From assembly GCA_051294375.1 (NCBI GenBank), contig CM119268.1, positions 9,607,216 to 9,671,215 on the forward strand: DNA of 64,000 nt. The letters are read 5' to 3'. The DNA is from Paraspadella gotoi (lineage: Eukaryota > Chaetognatha). The translations under genes were made by a program, and so were the position numbers. The notes beneath the pieces are model-generated. The model was not told where the DNA came from. It was given only the letters and a program-made list of their open reading frames with translations, and ran no database searches. Below are positions 1 to 11,920 of this stretch, piece by piece (the first letter of the stretch is position 1; every line of letters begins with the position of its first letter).

Positions 1-407
1 TAAAATCACCTTTTAAAAACAAAAATGATAGACCCCTACAATACTATACTTGAAAAATTCCCGGCCGTTTTATTTTTCTCTCCATTAAATAATACAATAC
101 TTTCTTTCATATATTTAACATTTAGGTTCTCGATCTGGATCCACGCACGCGATCCAAGTTGAAAGTTTAAACAAAAGTTTCGATTTAAGAAAAAGACTCA
201 GCGGTTTGAATCGTAACCCGTCAATCGGGTCCACCAAGATTTAGGCGGTACTGGATTTTCTTCTCTCTCTTCTCTCTCTCTTTCTTTGGCAAAAAAAATA
301 TTATTACCAGTATTGCCTTCGAAATTGGGGAAGTTCGAAATTCTAAAAAAAAATTGTCTCCGATGATATTTTTTCTCCCCGGTCTCGATCCCCTGACCAC
401 TTCGACC
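1..407. other. 5' flank of the first gene
   Basis: AT-rich flank with a short CT-rich stretch (about 258-286). It should hold the promoter and 5' UTR of the MRH-like gene. I see no TATA box or other element I would defend. Confidence 0.4.
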
Positions 408-2183
408 ATGCGCTCGTCGGTTTTCTCCCCCCCGCACCTCCTCTTCCCGGTCGCGCTCATCCTGACGACCAACTTGGCGCTGGCAGTCTCCTCGTCGCGC
501 CTGGACTTCCGGACTCACCAACGCGTCAACCCCAACTGCCTGCTCTTCTCCTCGGCCGGAGAGGCGTTCAACCTGCAACTGGCCGTCGAGGCGTCGAAAC
601 ACCGCCTCTTCAACGTGACCGACGCCGGCGTGGAGGCCTTTTCCTACTTATACGAACCCTGCCGACCCTTTGTGCCCGGCGATGACCCCATGAGCTCAAA
701 CATGGGAAAGTTCCTCGCCTGGCAGATCATTCGACCCTTCGGAGTTTCGAAAGGGATCTACGAGCCGATCGGACGCGACCCAAAGCTGCTGGAGGTGGAC
801 GAGGACGGGAGGCGCGACTATTACGTGGAAATGACGGCCGGGTTCCGGAGAACCGTGGTCAAGCTCGTCTGCGATCCAAGCACCGGTGTCCGTGGCGAAC
901 CTTGGTTCGTCTCCTGGGGCGAGAATCCCAGAAACGTCTACAACTTCGAACTGGGACACTTGTGCGCTTGCGCGAACGGGTGTCCGGTCATCACTCCAGG
1001 TAAGGAGCGACTGTTTTCGAAGTTACGGGGTAAGTCGGCCAAGGGTGAGGCGGTTAGTGTGCCTCCTTAGGCTTAGCGATTTGTACTGACTTGGGTTTTG
1101 CGCCCTGCACGGCTGGTAACAAATAGAGGGGGATAGAGTGGATCCTAAATTGACGACGACAAATATCTTTACTTTAGGCTAAGTCCTTGCGTAACGTCAA
1201 GTCACGTTTTTTTTTTTCAGTTTTAAAATCCGGTTTTTCGATTAGGCTTTGTTTTCACACTCGAAAAAAATTAATATTCTGCCGTTTTAAAACTCTTACG
1301 TAACTTTTATATAAATCTTTCCCTATATTTTTATTATATAACAAAATTTTGTTTTTAAACAAAATTAGACTAATTAAAATTAGTTATTAATGTATAAAAA
1401 TCTTAAAACACCAAGAAAATTACGTTTAAAAACGTATAGGATTAGGTTTATAAATTTTTGGAATTAAAACCATGTTTTCATTGATCCGGTTTTGAAGGGA
1501 ACATTATAATTTTTTTTAGCTTTTCTCTTTTCTTCATTCCTTTTTTTTTCTAATATTTTCTTTTTAAATTTCTTTTAACGACAGCGTTAAACTTGGTTCT
1601 ACGTCCTTTCATTTAGTATGAAAATCAAGTGTAGTCTTGTGTAAAAAAAAACAAAAACCGCGCCACTTTATATCAGCCTTTAAAAATGCCATTTTATATT
1701 TTGATTTTTTTAGCATACTTTATGAAAAAATTAAGTTATTTAAAAAATAAAGAGTTTGGTTTAAATTTTATAAAGATTAGGCTATCCGTTCAGGAGCAAT
1801 AATTTATTATACAACAAAGCTAAACTTGAATTTAAAGTTATTAAGTGGCCCGTTTTTTTTTTGCACACGAGTGAAAAATATTTTTTGTTACTTTCTTACC
1901 AACTCCCGGGATTCACTGGCCTTTCTACCCTCCCTACACAGAGATGACCTTCAAAGTGCTGGTGTTCAGCGCCGTCACAGCCGTCATCATCATCATCATC
2001 ATCGTCATTTACCGATTGAACAGAAAGGGCGACTGCAGCGGTGGCGGCCGCGGTCTCGATTCCATAAACGAATCTGTGGCCAGCAAAGAATCTTGGTTCT
2101 CGTCGGCGGTTAGAGAGGACGCAGTCTCCCTCGTTAATTCGGAGGGCGACGCCAAAACGGAAAAGACTTACGACTCAGTCTGA
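408..2183 (+). CDS. type I membrane protein with MRH-like lectin ectodomain (2 exons)
   Basis: Exons 408-999 and 1942-2183 are joined by a CAG|GTAAGG donor and an ACACAG acceptor. The phase-1 overhang G plus AG completes a Glu codon, giving 277 residues. Start 408 (MRSS) puts a good signal peptide at the N-terminus; an in-frame ATG at 363 would add 15 residues. The ectodomain has an early PCRPF motif (Cys near residue 85), then RRTVVKLVCDP, then YNFELGHLCACANGCP. This spacing resembles mannose-6-phosphate receptor homology domains of the CD-MPR type. Exon 2 begins with a transmembrane segment (VLVFSAVTAVIIIIIIVIY) followed by a basic RLNRK and a Ser/Glu-rich cytoplasmic tail of about 50 residues. 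A role in lysosomal or Golgi sorting is inference; other Cys-rich receptors are possible. An AATAAA lies at 2445-2450. Confidence 0.55.
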
Positions 2184-2552
2184 TCGATGTTCAATTCTCG
2201 TTAGTCTTTATGATATACAAATTTTGAGAATGAGAAGGAAACCATCGTGGCCTGTATCATCTCGGATAGTTAAAAGCGGGTATGATCCAGAGTCGATAAC
2301 TAGTGACCACATTGAAATATTGGTTTTTTCTGTGGCTCGGGGAATGCTTTTTGTACAGAGCTTTCGTTTTAATTAACCCGTGGTTTGTTTTTGTTTTTGT
2401 ATTTTCTAAAACGGCGCAATGATTAGTTATTGTTACTTTCTTTTAATAAATAGTTTTGTTTCAGCGCGATTTGAATCACTATGATGAATATACATAAATA
2501 TTAACATAACTATGTCTAGATATTTTGCCTTGAACTTAAGAGAAAGAAAATT

Positions 2553-4902
2553 TAAATTAACTCGGCTAACGAAAAAGAAACTGTTTTTTTTTTACGAACG
2601 TGAATTTGGTTTGGATTTGATGAAGAATTATTCCAAAAAGAAGTCGAGACTTAACTAATTAACCTTGAGAAGACCTAATACTGCAGAGAAACAAATTTTT
2701 TTTGCTAGCCCTGGGACCCCCTGAAAGCCAAGCTTATTTCAGTCCCTAACTATTGACAACATAGTAAGAATAAAGTTTTAAAAATCACATATTATCATAA
2801 GAGCCAAAGCTCCTGCGCTTTGTGTAGGGTGTCTACCAAACGCCACTACTACTACTACTACTACTACCTCATATACCTCAATTCTACATCTTGATCATAT
2901 TATTATATTCTGGTGGTCCTATCACCACAGATGGATTAAAGCTGTTTCTTTCGCAGCGCCTCAGTGGCTCAGTGGACTAATGCACCATCCCAATATGCGT
3001 CCCTGGTTCGAGCCCTGAGGTTGTCATGTAGAAAGTGGGATGGACCGGGTAACCCGCCTGTAGGCATGGGCCTACTGCCAGATCCAAAGCTCTGGACTAC
3101 ATGAACATGCTGTCTCGCTGTCGCCACGAGGTGACACCGCTGCGGGTGTGGCGCCCTGTAAAACCAGCCTCTTCAATATTATTATATATTTTAAGATTAG
3201 TATAAAATGTGGCAATGATGACATACGATAAAGTCTTCATTCTTCCCAATTTACATTGGTCTGTCAAAATTTCATCTGGCTTTACAAGAGCGAGATATCG
3301 TCTCATCAAACTCAACCTGAAATGACCTGATAATTGACCACATAAAAGGTGAGGTTCCTATACTTTAGGCACTCTTGCTGTATGAATATATTAAATCAAT
3401 TTTTCAAATTTCGTTAAATGATTTACCTTGAATTCCAAGTGGTTGTAAACCTCTTACATCTAGAATAACCAGTGAAACCTGTTTTCTGGGGGTAGAAAAT
3501 CTCTTTATCAAGGGCAGTTGTGGGTGCCAAGCCAAAACCATAGAGTCAGCAACATTTAAAGCATTTAGAAATTACTGATTTATAAACTAACATATTTTAT
3601 AATAAACATATTTTCTTTGAATTATCATACTCTCAGAGACAAAAAATTCTTAAACCTTTTTTTGTGTTGTGAAAATTTTGATTTTATGGAAAACTTTTAT
3701 GGAAAGCTGCAGAAATTGTTGTATTCATAGTTAATATTTTTGAGAATCTTTTATAGCTCGGTATGGCGTTAAATTAACTCGGCTAATGAAAAAAACTGTT
3801 TTTGTTCTGTTTTTTTTTTTTTTACGATCGTGACTTTGGTTAGGATTTGATGAAGAATTATTCAAAAAAGATGTCGAGACCTAACTAATTAACCTTGAGA
3901 AGACCTAATACTCAGTGGCGGGTAGAGAAACAAATTTTTTTGTTGCTGACCCTGGGCCCCCCTGAAAGCCAAGCTTATTTCAGTCCCTAACTATTGAAAA
4001 CTTAGTAAGAATAAAGTTTTAAAAATCACATATTCTCATAATATGCTTGTATTTTAAGATTTCCTACTGCTACAAAAATACAAAATTAAAAGTTATTATT
4101 TTTTTTTATTTCTTCATATAAATTTTGTTTTACCCCATGAAGTTTTCCCGGGCCCCTGTAAGAGCCTAGGCCCCTGGGCTTTGTGTAGGGTGTCTAACTT
4201 TACAACTACTACTATCTACTACTACTAATATATACCTCAAATCTACATCTTGAACATATTATTATTATCATATATTTTAAGATTAGTATAAAATGTGGTA
4301 ATGATGACATACGATAAAGTTTTCATTCTTCCCAAACTTTATCTTGGTTCTTCAAAATTTCATCTGGCTTTACAAGAGCGAGATGTCATCTCATCAAACT
4401 CAACCAGACTTGACCTGAATTGACCTGATAATTGACCACATAAAAGGTGAGGTTCCTATATTTTAGGCACTCTTGCTGTATGAATATTGAATATATTAAA
4501 TCAATTTTTCAAATTTCGTTAAATGCTTTACCTTGAATTCCAAGTGGTTGTAAACCTCTTACATCTAGAATAATCAGTGAAACCAGTTTTCTGGGGGTAG
4601 AAAAACGCTTTGCCAAGGGCAGTTGTGGGTGCCAAGCGAAGCTTTCAAAACCATAGAGTCAGAAACATTTAAAGCCTTTGGAAATAATTGATTTATAAAC
4701 TAAAATATTTGATAATAATCTTTTTTTTTTGGAATTGTCATAGAGAGAAAAAATTCTTAAACCCTTTTTTGAGTTGCGATAATTTTGATGTAGTGTTCAG
4801 TCACTTATCTCTATTTATTACGACTTTTATGGAAAGCTACAGAAATAGTTGTTGGATTCTTAGTTAATATTTTCGAGAATCTTTTATAGCTCGGTATGGC
4901 GT
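2553..4902. repeat. tandem duplication, two diverged units of about 1.1-1.2 kb
   Basis: Unit 1 (about 2553-3770) and unit 2 (about 3771-4902) are direct repeats that both open with TTAACTCGGCTAA and both end with GCTCGGTATGGCGT. Long stretches agree apart from scattered substitutions. Unit 1 alone carries a SINE at 2909-3175. Unit 2 alone carries about 130 bp near 4045-4175 that unit 1 lacks. No coding sequence is visible in either unit. Confidence 0.85.
2909..3175 (+). mobile_element. tRNA-derived SINE with 12-bp target-site duplication
   Basis: A 267-bp insertion in unit 1 of the tandem duplication. It has a polymerase III A box TGGCTCAGTGG (2965-2975) and B box GGTTCGAGCCC (3005-3015). 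The perfect 12-bp direct repeat ATATTATTATAT flanks it at 2897-2908 and 3176-3187. The matching place in unit 2 (around 4255-4280) has a single AT-rich copy and no insert, so it serves as the empty site. Confidence 0.85.
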
Positions 4903-5477
4903 ATCTAATTTAAAGATTTTTTTCTTTGGTCACTTTTTATCAATGCCTAACGAACAACGTTAAAAAGTAAAATAAACTTTAACCTCGACGAGCATTAAAT
5001 GCAGATCCTCCTAAAACTCAGAAAATAGAGTTTTATAGGTAAGGATGGTAGAGCAATTTGAAAGTTTTTAAATTTGAACTTCAGCACAGATCATCCATAT
5101 ATTTATCAATGACTTTTCGTGACCTTGAATAAAAGAAAAGGCCAAAGTTAATGTCAAGGTTCTTTAAACGAGTTATCGCTTTAGATCTGGTTTTCAAGGA
5201 ATTCGAACAAACCGAGAATTGAAGAAAAACCACAATCTTCGAAAAGTTAAACAATTTATTAATTGTATTATATTATTATTTATTACTATGTGTACTGTTA
5301 AAGAGTAAAAGAACCAGACTGATAGTTATGAACATTATGTATCTCAAGTATATATTGTTGTTACAAAGTTCCGAAACTCGTATAAACTGGAGGTTCGGTT
5401 GATGCGACGGCGGAGGCGGCGACGTATGAAAAAAAGTTTCGTGTCATGTCTCTTGTCGTTTTCTTCTTCGTGTATTT

Positions 5478-5595
<118 letters not shown>

Positions 5596-6022
5596 CCCGG
5601 GTGTCATGGATTCGCAAAGACTTAAAGGTTTCTGGCCTGAAATTTGACCAAACGGTGTTTTTATTTCTCATTCGTTCCTCCTTCCTTCCTCTCTGACACG
5701 ACGACGAAATCTCTTTTATATTCCGGGGAGTGGGATTGAAAGCATTTTTACAATTTACTTTTACGACAAGTAACAACAAAGGTTTTTTTTTTAAATTTTA
5801 TCGCGATTCGTCGGCCTCGCTGGCGTGGGAATTTTTCAATCGGTGAAGATTGTGCACCAAAAAAAAAAAAATTAGGACTTTGTGAAAGTGGAATAGTTTC
5901 TTTTTATTTCCGTTCTGCTAAACTCAAATTTCCAAATCGATAATTAAATGAGCTCGCCAGTCGCCACACCTTACTTTAATTATTGTGTTATAATCCTTTC
6001 TTTTGTTGTCATGTAGATTAGA

Positions 6023-6152
6023 GGCAAAGTTTAAAATTATTAGCAACAACAAATTATTTTCAATTTAGTTGACGCTTGTACATAAAGGCGAAACATTTAC
6101 GTTTTCTTTTGAAAATAAATTGTTGTTGCTAATTTAATTTCAAACTTTGCCT
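6023..6152. repeat. imperfect palindrome, MITE-like hairpin
   Basis: The left arm (about 6023-6063) contains GGCAAAGTTTAAAATTATTA and the right arm (about 6109-6152) is its near-exact reverse complement. Arms are about 41 bp with a loop of about 45 bp. No obvious target-site duplication. Confidence 0.75.
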
Positions 6153-6506
6153 TTAAAAATAGTAAAAATAAAATAACTCAAATCGAGTACAAGCCAACAG
6201 TCCCTTTGATCATGAGATTTTAAGAAACAGGTTAACGTAACTGGTCATAGGTGAAGATTATTTTTCACGAAAAAAACCTAAATTATTCCGCGTGTTTGGT
6301 TCTTGAGTTGTCTATATCTTGTTTCGCGATCTTACTGAGAGAGAGATAAGGAGATAGGAACGGAGCAAGGAAAGGAGAAATAGAAAAAGAAAGGAAGATA
6401 AGATATCTATAAGGTAAGCTTGGGTGTGCCCATGCTTTTTGCTCCCCTGGGGAGCAGAAGGAGTGGGGGATGCAGTGAAAGAAAAAAAAGAGAGAGAGAG
6501 AGAATT

Positions 6507-6550
<44 letters not shown>

Positions 6551-6683
6551 TGAAAAGAATCCGCTTAGAAAGAGACCCTTGAAAAAAAAACTCTAAATTG
6601 AATCAATTTGTTGGGAGTCGGATGAAATATTCACCTTCGCTTTCGCTTCTGTCGGTTTCAACACCTTTTGGTCGGGTGGGAGT

Positions 6684-6688
<5 letters not shown>

Positions 6689-6751
<63 letters not shown>
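6689..6751. repeat. (GA)n microsatellite
   Basis: About 31 GA units. A second, interrupted GA tract lies at about 6487-6551. Confidence 0.95.
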
Positions 6752-6755
<4 letters not shown>

Positions 6756-7149
6756 AGAGGTGAGATGAGAAGCAAGAAAAGAAAGCAAAGCAAGCATCAA
6801 CCAAGCCTATGCTAAAAAAAAAGCGCGGGTGCCCAGAGAGAGAGAGAGCGCAAGAGAGCGCGAGAAGCGCGGCTACTTTTTTTAATGATTTTGGCTTCCC
6901 TTGATTATGAACCATTACATTCTCTCTTTTTTTTGTGAATTCTATACACAGGAAAACTTTTCGAACACGAACCTAAAAACACTCAGTCGTTTCTCTGACG
7001 GAAGTTAACTTAATTGGAACTTTTTTTTAAATCCGGTGCCTCCATCGACATTACTTAATTGTATTCTTTATTATTTATTAATTAATTAAATCGAGTGCTA
7101 AAGTCGGCTTTGACGAGACGGTTTGGACTAGATCTCGGCGCCACAGCCA

Positions 7150-9493
7150 ATGGCTGCTGCGGATTTGGCGATTCTCTTCTCATTTTTGCTGCACCTCACA
7201 ACGACGTCGACGCTGGAGTGTTACAGGTAAAAATGTGTGTGAAAATAACATTGTAGATATATTGAAAATATTGTACAGCGATCGTTATAATAAAAGATTT
7301 GTTCGTGAAGGAAAATCGTAAACCTTTCGTCCCATTCACATCATACCACAAAGTGATTTTTATAATTTGACGTAGGTGTCGCTTCATGAACGAATGGTAC
7401 GACTCGATTAAGCAGACGGCCTGGTGTCAAAGATGCGCCTGCCACGAAAATGCGGCAGACGGGAAATGCGCCTGCATGACCACGACGCTCGGACAGGTCA
7501 GCGACAGTATACCGTAGGCGTTTTAATCAATATGAACAGCAAGAATTTGTTTGTTAATTTTTTTTTATCGCAGGTGACTGTAAAGGATTGCGTCAAATTG
7601 AATTCTCACGCCAGCAAATCTCCCGCCGCCGACGAGACTGATGTGATACGCGGCTCCGCTGCTGCCGAATTGTGCCGCGACGCCATCTTGGATTTTACCA
7701 TAGGTATTTTGATTTCTGTGATAATTACACCTAAAAAATTTTTGTTATTTCGTCGTAATGTATTTAATGATATTTACATTGATCTTTTTTTTCTTCTCAT
7801 TCAGTTTGGAATTTTCGACGTCCATTACGACCGAGCCAAAATCACTCCATGTTTTGGGAAATGAAGTGCTATCAGGTACTTTGATCGATGACAGATAAAC
7901 GATGACGACGACGACGACGACATTTAGAACGACGTCAATAAAAGGTCTCCCCCTGCCATGACGATGGATAACCCTTTACGAAAGTGATCGAAAGTGTTGG
8001 CTATAGACTGAAGACCGAGGAAGGCGTTTGGATCGAGACAGGGGGGGGGGTGGCCGACGGGGTTGACGTGATAGCCTTGGGCGATAGACGTACGAGGTAC
8101 TACGAAGGATACTAGCAGGTTACTTCTCACTACTCACGATGCAACGATTAATCACGACGTCGCGAGAAAATATCACCGGCTGAGCCGATATAACCACTTC
8201 CGGCCGAGTAATTCGTGTCCCATCATTGAGAGACCATTAGTCATTGGCGGACGTTTCGACGACTTCCACATGAAAGATGATTAGTAAGGCGTAGTGAAAG
8301 TTACATACGAAAATTCTAAAAGTCAATTATGAACAACTACATCAATAAACATTAATTTGTAAAATAATTAATTTTATGTTTTTTAATTTTCGCAGTAGGC
8401 TATATTTATATATAGTACTATCCTTATAAAATCGAAAAAATTCAAAATAGGCTTTTCTTAATTTTGATTGTAGATTTGAATTCTCGTCAAAGTTGATAAG
8501 AAATATAAATCATTTTTTTTAAAATTCTTTCATTAAGTGGGTTAAAAATTAAAAAACTATATTTAATATATAAAAGTTAATTTTCAGCTTAAATATAGCT
8601 TTTTCTATATTTTTGACCCACTTAATGAAGCAATTTTTCAAAAAGAGTTTATTTCTTTTTTATCAACTTTTTATGACGAATCCAAATCTGGCAAAAAAAT
8701 CTTTAGAAAAACTGTTTTGAAATTTTAACATTTATTGGTTTAGTACTAGTATAAATATGGCCTACTGATAATTGTAAAATTTATTATAAATTTTTTTATT
8801 ACATAAATGTTCATTAGTATAATGTTGTTCGTTCCTCACTTTAGAATTTTAATTAAAGTTAATTTAGAAATTTTACTACGCCTTAATGATTAGCCAGAAG
8901 TCGCCATCCGACCGCACTGGTTCGGATACTGAGAATCATTCACCTAATGAACCTGACAATGGGTCCTTCTTAGAGCTGACTGTTTAACAAATTACAAAAC
9001 TTCCAAATGTCATAGTTATTATTCCTAAATAGTTTTTTTTTTTTTTCATTTTCTCTGTTTTTAATTCCAATCATACCTTTCTTTCCTTCTAAATTTGCAG
9101 GAAAAGTGTGCAGAATTTTCAAAAGTTGCTCTCTGTCGAAACTCTTTGTGCAATTCGCCTCGACAGGACGCCGCTGAGGCCCCGCCGCTTTCTCATCATC
9201 ATCATCATCGTCGACCTCATCGTTGTTGTGGCCCCGGACTTCTGAGAGAACCTTCATCAAAAAATGCCTGGAGCGATCGGAAGAGTCTCTTCGAAAACTC
9301 GGCCCTCCGGCGGCGACCAGGCATACCTCCGCCTCCGCAGCCGTTGCCGGCAACCGAGCCGCCGCGTCCGCCGTTTACTCTTCCTCAGTCATTTTGTTTC
9401 GTTGTTTTTGCCTCATTTGTTGTTGATGACAGGAACGGAATCAATTTCGTCAACAGATTTATAATTTTGCGTCGGTATTTATTATTGTATTAA
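7150..9493 (+). CDS. secreted Ly6/uPAR (three-finger) type protein, 5 exons
   Basis: Exons 7150-7226, 7376-7496, 7574-7703, 7805-7875 and 9101-9493 join with phases 2/0/1/0 and no stop. Residues 1-21 form a signal peptide, and the mature part opens LECYRC, the usual Ly6 start. The domain is Cys-rich (WCQRCACH, GKCACM, MKCYQ) and closes with KVALCRNSLCN at residues 141-151, matching the C...CN end of Ly6 domains. Such proteins are secreted or GPI-anchored. The 112 residues after LCN are low-complexity and less convincing; an unseen intron or a different terminal frame there could give a GPI-signal tail. Intron 4 (7876-9100) hosts a fold-back transposon. The domain is secure; the C-terminus is not. 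Confidence 0.68.
8285..8885. mobile_element. 601-bp fold-back (MITE-like) element, copy 1
   Basis: The terminal inverted repeats start TAAGGCGTAGTGAAAGT on the left, with TAAGGCGTAGTAAAATTT as reverse complement of the right end. The element is flanked by a perfect 8-bp direct repeat ATGATTAG at 8277-8284 and 8886-8893. Nested inverted repeats run through the body, for example CATTAAGTGGGTTAAAAA near 8532 against its complement near 8618. There is no coding capacity. An 8-bp duplication fits a hAT-like or Merlin-like transposase acting in trans. It lies inside intron 4 of the Ly6-like gene. A second copy is at about 50873-51460. Confidence 0.85.
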
Positions 9494-9933
9494 CTCTTCT
9501 TACTTTTTTTTGTTCTTTAAAATATTATAAAAAATGTTTGCAAAAAATAGAAATGTGCATATAAATTACGCGACCTTTTTCCCCTTTTTCTCCCATTTGT
9601 TTTGAAAGTTGGAAACTTTAAGTTAAATGTCGAAGTCTTAAAAACATCGAGTTTCCCATTTTTTTTGTTTGGGTTTCAATATTTCAGATTTGGTTCGGGT
9701 GAAATAAAAATAAAAAAAGAAGGAAGGAAATCTGGATTAAAAGAAAGAAGCAGTCTGGAAATGATTTTCTAAAAATCCCCGCTCTCTGAACCTTTTACGT
9801 ATGTTTTATTTAGCTCAGAGTTTGTTAAGAAAGAAGAAAAGAAAATAAGAATAATCCCGGACCGAAGTTAGAGTTCGTCTTGTTGAATGTTGAAATAAAC
9901 TAAACATCGGAATTTAGGACGGTAGTATATGAA
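9494..9933. other. spacer between the Ly6-like gene and the next candidate
   Basis: AT-rich. It holds AATAAA-type signals for the plus strand near 9703 and, on the minus strand, near 9808. No other gene seen. Confidence 0.5.
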
Positions 9934-10467
9934 TCAGTTTGTATTTCGTTCTCTCTCTCTCTCTTTTCTTCTTTCCATCTCTTTTCTCAAAGAAAAGACA
10001 AGTAAAATCGACCTACCGTTGTCGTTTAAGGTGTCCGACTTTAAATTCTTGGTGGAACTCGCAGCGACGCCAGACGAGCGTGTTGCTGCAGCGGCGACAG
10101 TAGCGGACGGCGCGGCGACAGTAGCGGACGGCGCCGCGACGGTCGAGGACGATCGAGACGGCGCATCTCCGCATTTAGCGTCGCCAACTTTGGAAGAATC
10201 GACGATCGACCCCGCTGCGGAACTCGCCGCCGAATGGGCGCCGCCAACTCCGTCCGAAGGACGAACTCTATTTTTCCGAAATAATTCCTTCAGAACGAAT
10301 ACGTTGGCTTTTTCGCGGCCGCTTCCGCCGCCGTCGCCGTCGCCGCCTTTCGATTTCGACTTTCGCGAAACCGGCGGCGTCGGCGGCGTCGGCTGCAGCG
10401 GAAGTCCGTTGCGCAGCATGCGACGCGGCGGGGGCGGCGAGGGTTGAGTCACCCAGGGGTTCTCCAT
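9934..10467 (-). CDS. candidate 177-residue Pro/Ser/Ala-rich protein (unrecognised)
   Basis: A GC-rich island in AT-rich DNA. An open frame runs from an ATG with A at -3 and G at +4 (MENPWVTQ) to a stop at 9934. Visible parts are a Pro-rich start, a Lys/Gly segment (KSKSKGGDGDGGGSG), KANVFVLKELFRKNRVRPSD, then repeats of ATVAAPS. An AATAAA follows about 125 bp after the stop. A good donor (G|GTAGGT) on the minus strand at about 10003 may mean the true C-terminus is spliced to an unseen exon. I do not recognise the family. A CpG-rich promoter or UTR is the alternative. Confidence 0.35.
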   Translation of the reverse strand: MENPWVTQPSPPPPRRMLRNGLPLQPTPPTPPVSRKSKSKGGDGDGGGSGREKANVFVLKELFRKNRVRPSDGVGGAHSAASSAAGSIVDSSKVGDAKCGDAPSRSSSTVAAPSATVAAPSATVAAAATRSSGVAASSTKNLKSDTLNDNGRSILLVFSLRKEMERRKERERERNTN

Positions 10468-11726
10468 CGTCGCAGGGTTGAGGGAGAGGGGTGTTATTAG
10501 AGAGCGGACGTTTGGAAAAGGTTGGTACAGCGTTTGAAAAGGGCAGCGGTAAAAAAATCTCAGCCAAAAAAAAAATAAATAAAGTGTTTTATTGTCAAAA
10601 CAGACGCTGGAGAAAAAAGTTATTTCGCTGGGGAATTCTAGCACGCGCCACTCGTTGCCATGGCGACCGTTAGAAATTGCAGCAGCCAATATTTTTTTTT
10701 TTAGACCGTGGGGTCGATGACTCTGGAGTAGGCGTGGCAAAGAAGACTGTTAGTGGGAGGGCGCTGAGACGCTTTAACGGCTCCGGAGAGGGGGGAGATG
10801 AGACGAGTAATGGGCGGGGACGGAGGGACCGAAAAAAATTGAGAGACTGAGAAACTGACTGGTGGGCGAATAGACAATGGCGACTCTATAAGAATAAGAC
10901 GCAGTGGAGACAGAGAGAAAACGAAGACGATGAAGACGACGAGAAGAATGAGAAGATTAAAAATCCCTCTTTTCGATCCCAAAGCCGAGACGTTCTCGAT
11001 TGAGCAATGGGATAGGCGAGAGGGGGAGGAAGGGGGGGGTAGAAGGATCTGAGAGAGGGTGGGGTCGAGGTAGTTCGGGCGAAGGGGAAGAGAGTTGAGT
11101 GCAGAATCAGAATCAGAAGACGACGGACGTAGAGACGGTAATAGAGGACGCGGGGAGTTTGAACGACTCTTGAACTCGCTCTCAGTCTTTAAAAAAGAAT
11201 TGGTTAAATTCGCACAATAATTTTTTAAATATTTGCGATACGCAACGCCAATCACGCGCGCGGAATTGAATGCGGCCGAAAAAGATCAGAGGGTTCGCGA
11301 AAAATAGGTCAACGATATCAAACGTCACGGAGAGAGGGGGGGAAAAAAAACTTGCGGGGCGTGGAGGCGAGAAAGCCGAACCGAAAATGTCACGTGATCA
11401 TCTCGAAAAGAGCAAAAGTGTCTACGAATGCGGCAAGATTCGAAAGTGGCTTCCGTCTCAGTTTTGTTTTTTTTTCTCTCTCGTTTTATATAAAGTTTGT
11501 CTTTTGTTTCGTTTTTGCTTCTCTTTTTTTTCCCCCTTTTGTTTGCTTCAATTTTTCAAAGAAAAAAAAAAATCCGAAGATGATATTTTTTTTTCCCTCG
11601 CAAATCCAACTGTTTCCATCCGACGCCACAAAACGAAATTCAACGAATTTTTTAGACAGAATTTTCTTTAGGGGAAAGAGAGAGAGAAAGGAGAGAGAAG
11701 AGAGAGAGAGAGAGAGAAGAGAGAGA

Positions 11727-11760
<34 letters not shown>

Positions 11761-11920
11761 AGAGAGAGAGTTTTATTTCAATTTTTTTTCGAAGAAATTC
11801 TTTTTTGTTTTCTTCATCTCAAGACCGCTGACGAAAAAAAAAATAGGGGGGAAAAAACCTGAGATTTCTTTTCCCTTCAAGTTGAGGATTCTCCTTCAAC
11901 CGCTGTAGTCGTTTCCGCAG
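10468..11920. other. low-complexity region, no supported gene
   Basis: Contains purine-rich tracts (11680-11771 is imperfect GA/GAA). Several open frames exist on both strands (for example an ATG at 11270 on plus, and a Ser-rich frame at 10701-11255 on minus), but none has splice signals or motifs I would defend. Confidence 0.4.

Noticed and set aside
2956-3030. Possible tRNA gene from well-formed A and B boxes
   Set aside because: No cloverleaf acceptor pairing, and the block lies inside a 267-bp insert with target-site duplication, so it is a SINE.
6593-6915. Several minus-strand frames rich in Ser-Leu
   Set aside because: Also produced by a GA/CT microsatellite; no start context, splice sites or motif.
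7924-8130. Minus-strand 68-codon frame in the Ly6-like intron 4
   Set aside because: Peptide looks plausible, but there are no splice partners, no conserved motif and no poly(A) signal.
8970-9353. Minus-strand frame with an Asp-rich run and DREQLLKILHTF
   Set aside because: It is antisense to the last exon of the Ly6-like gene, whose plus-strand exons match in phase and keep the Cys pattern.
10701-11255. Minus-strand 184-codon Ser/Pro-rich frame
   Set aside because: Low complexity; no start context or splice signals tie it to a neighbour.
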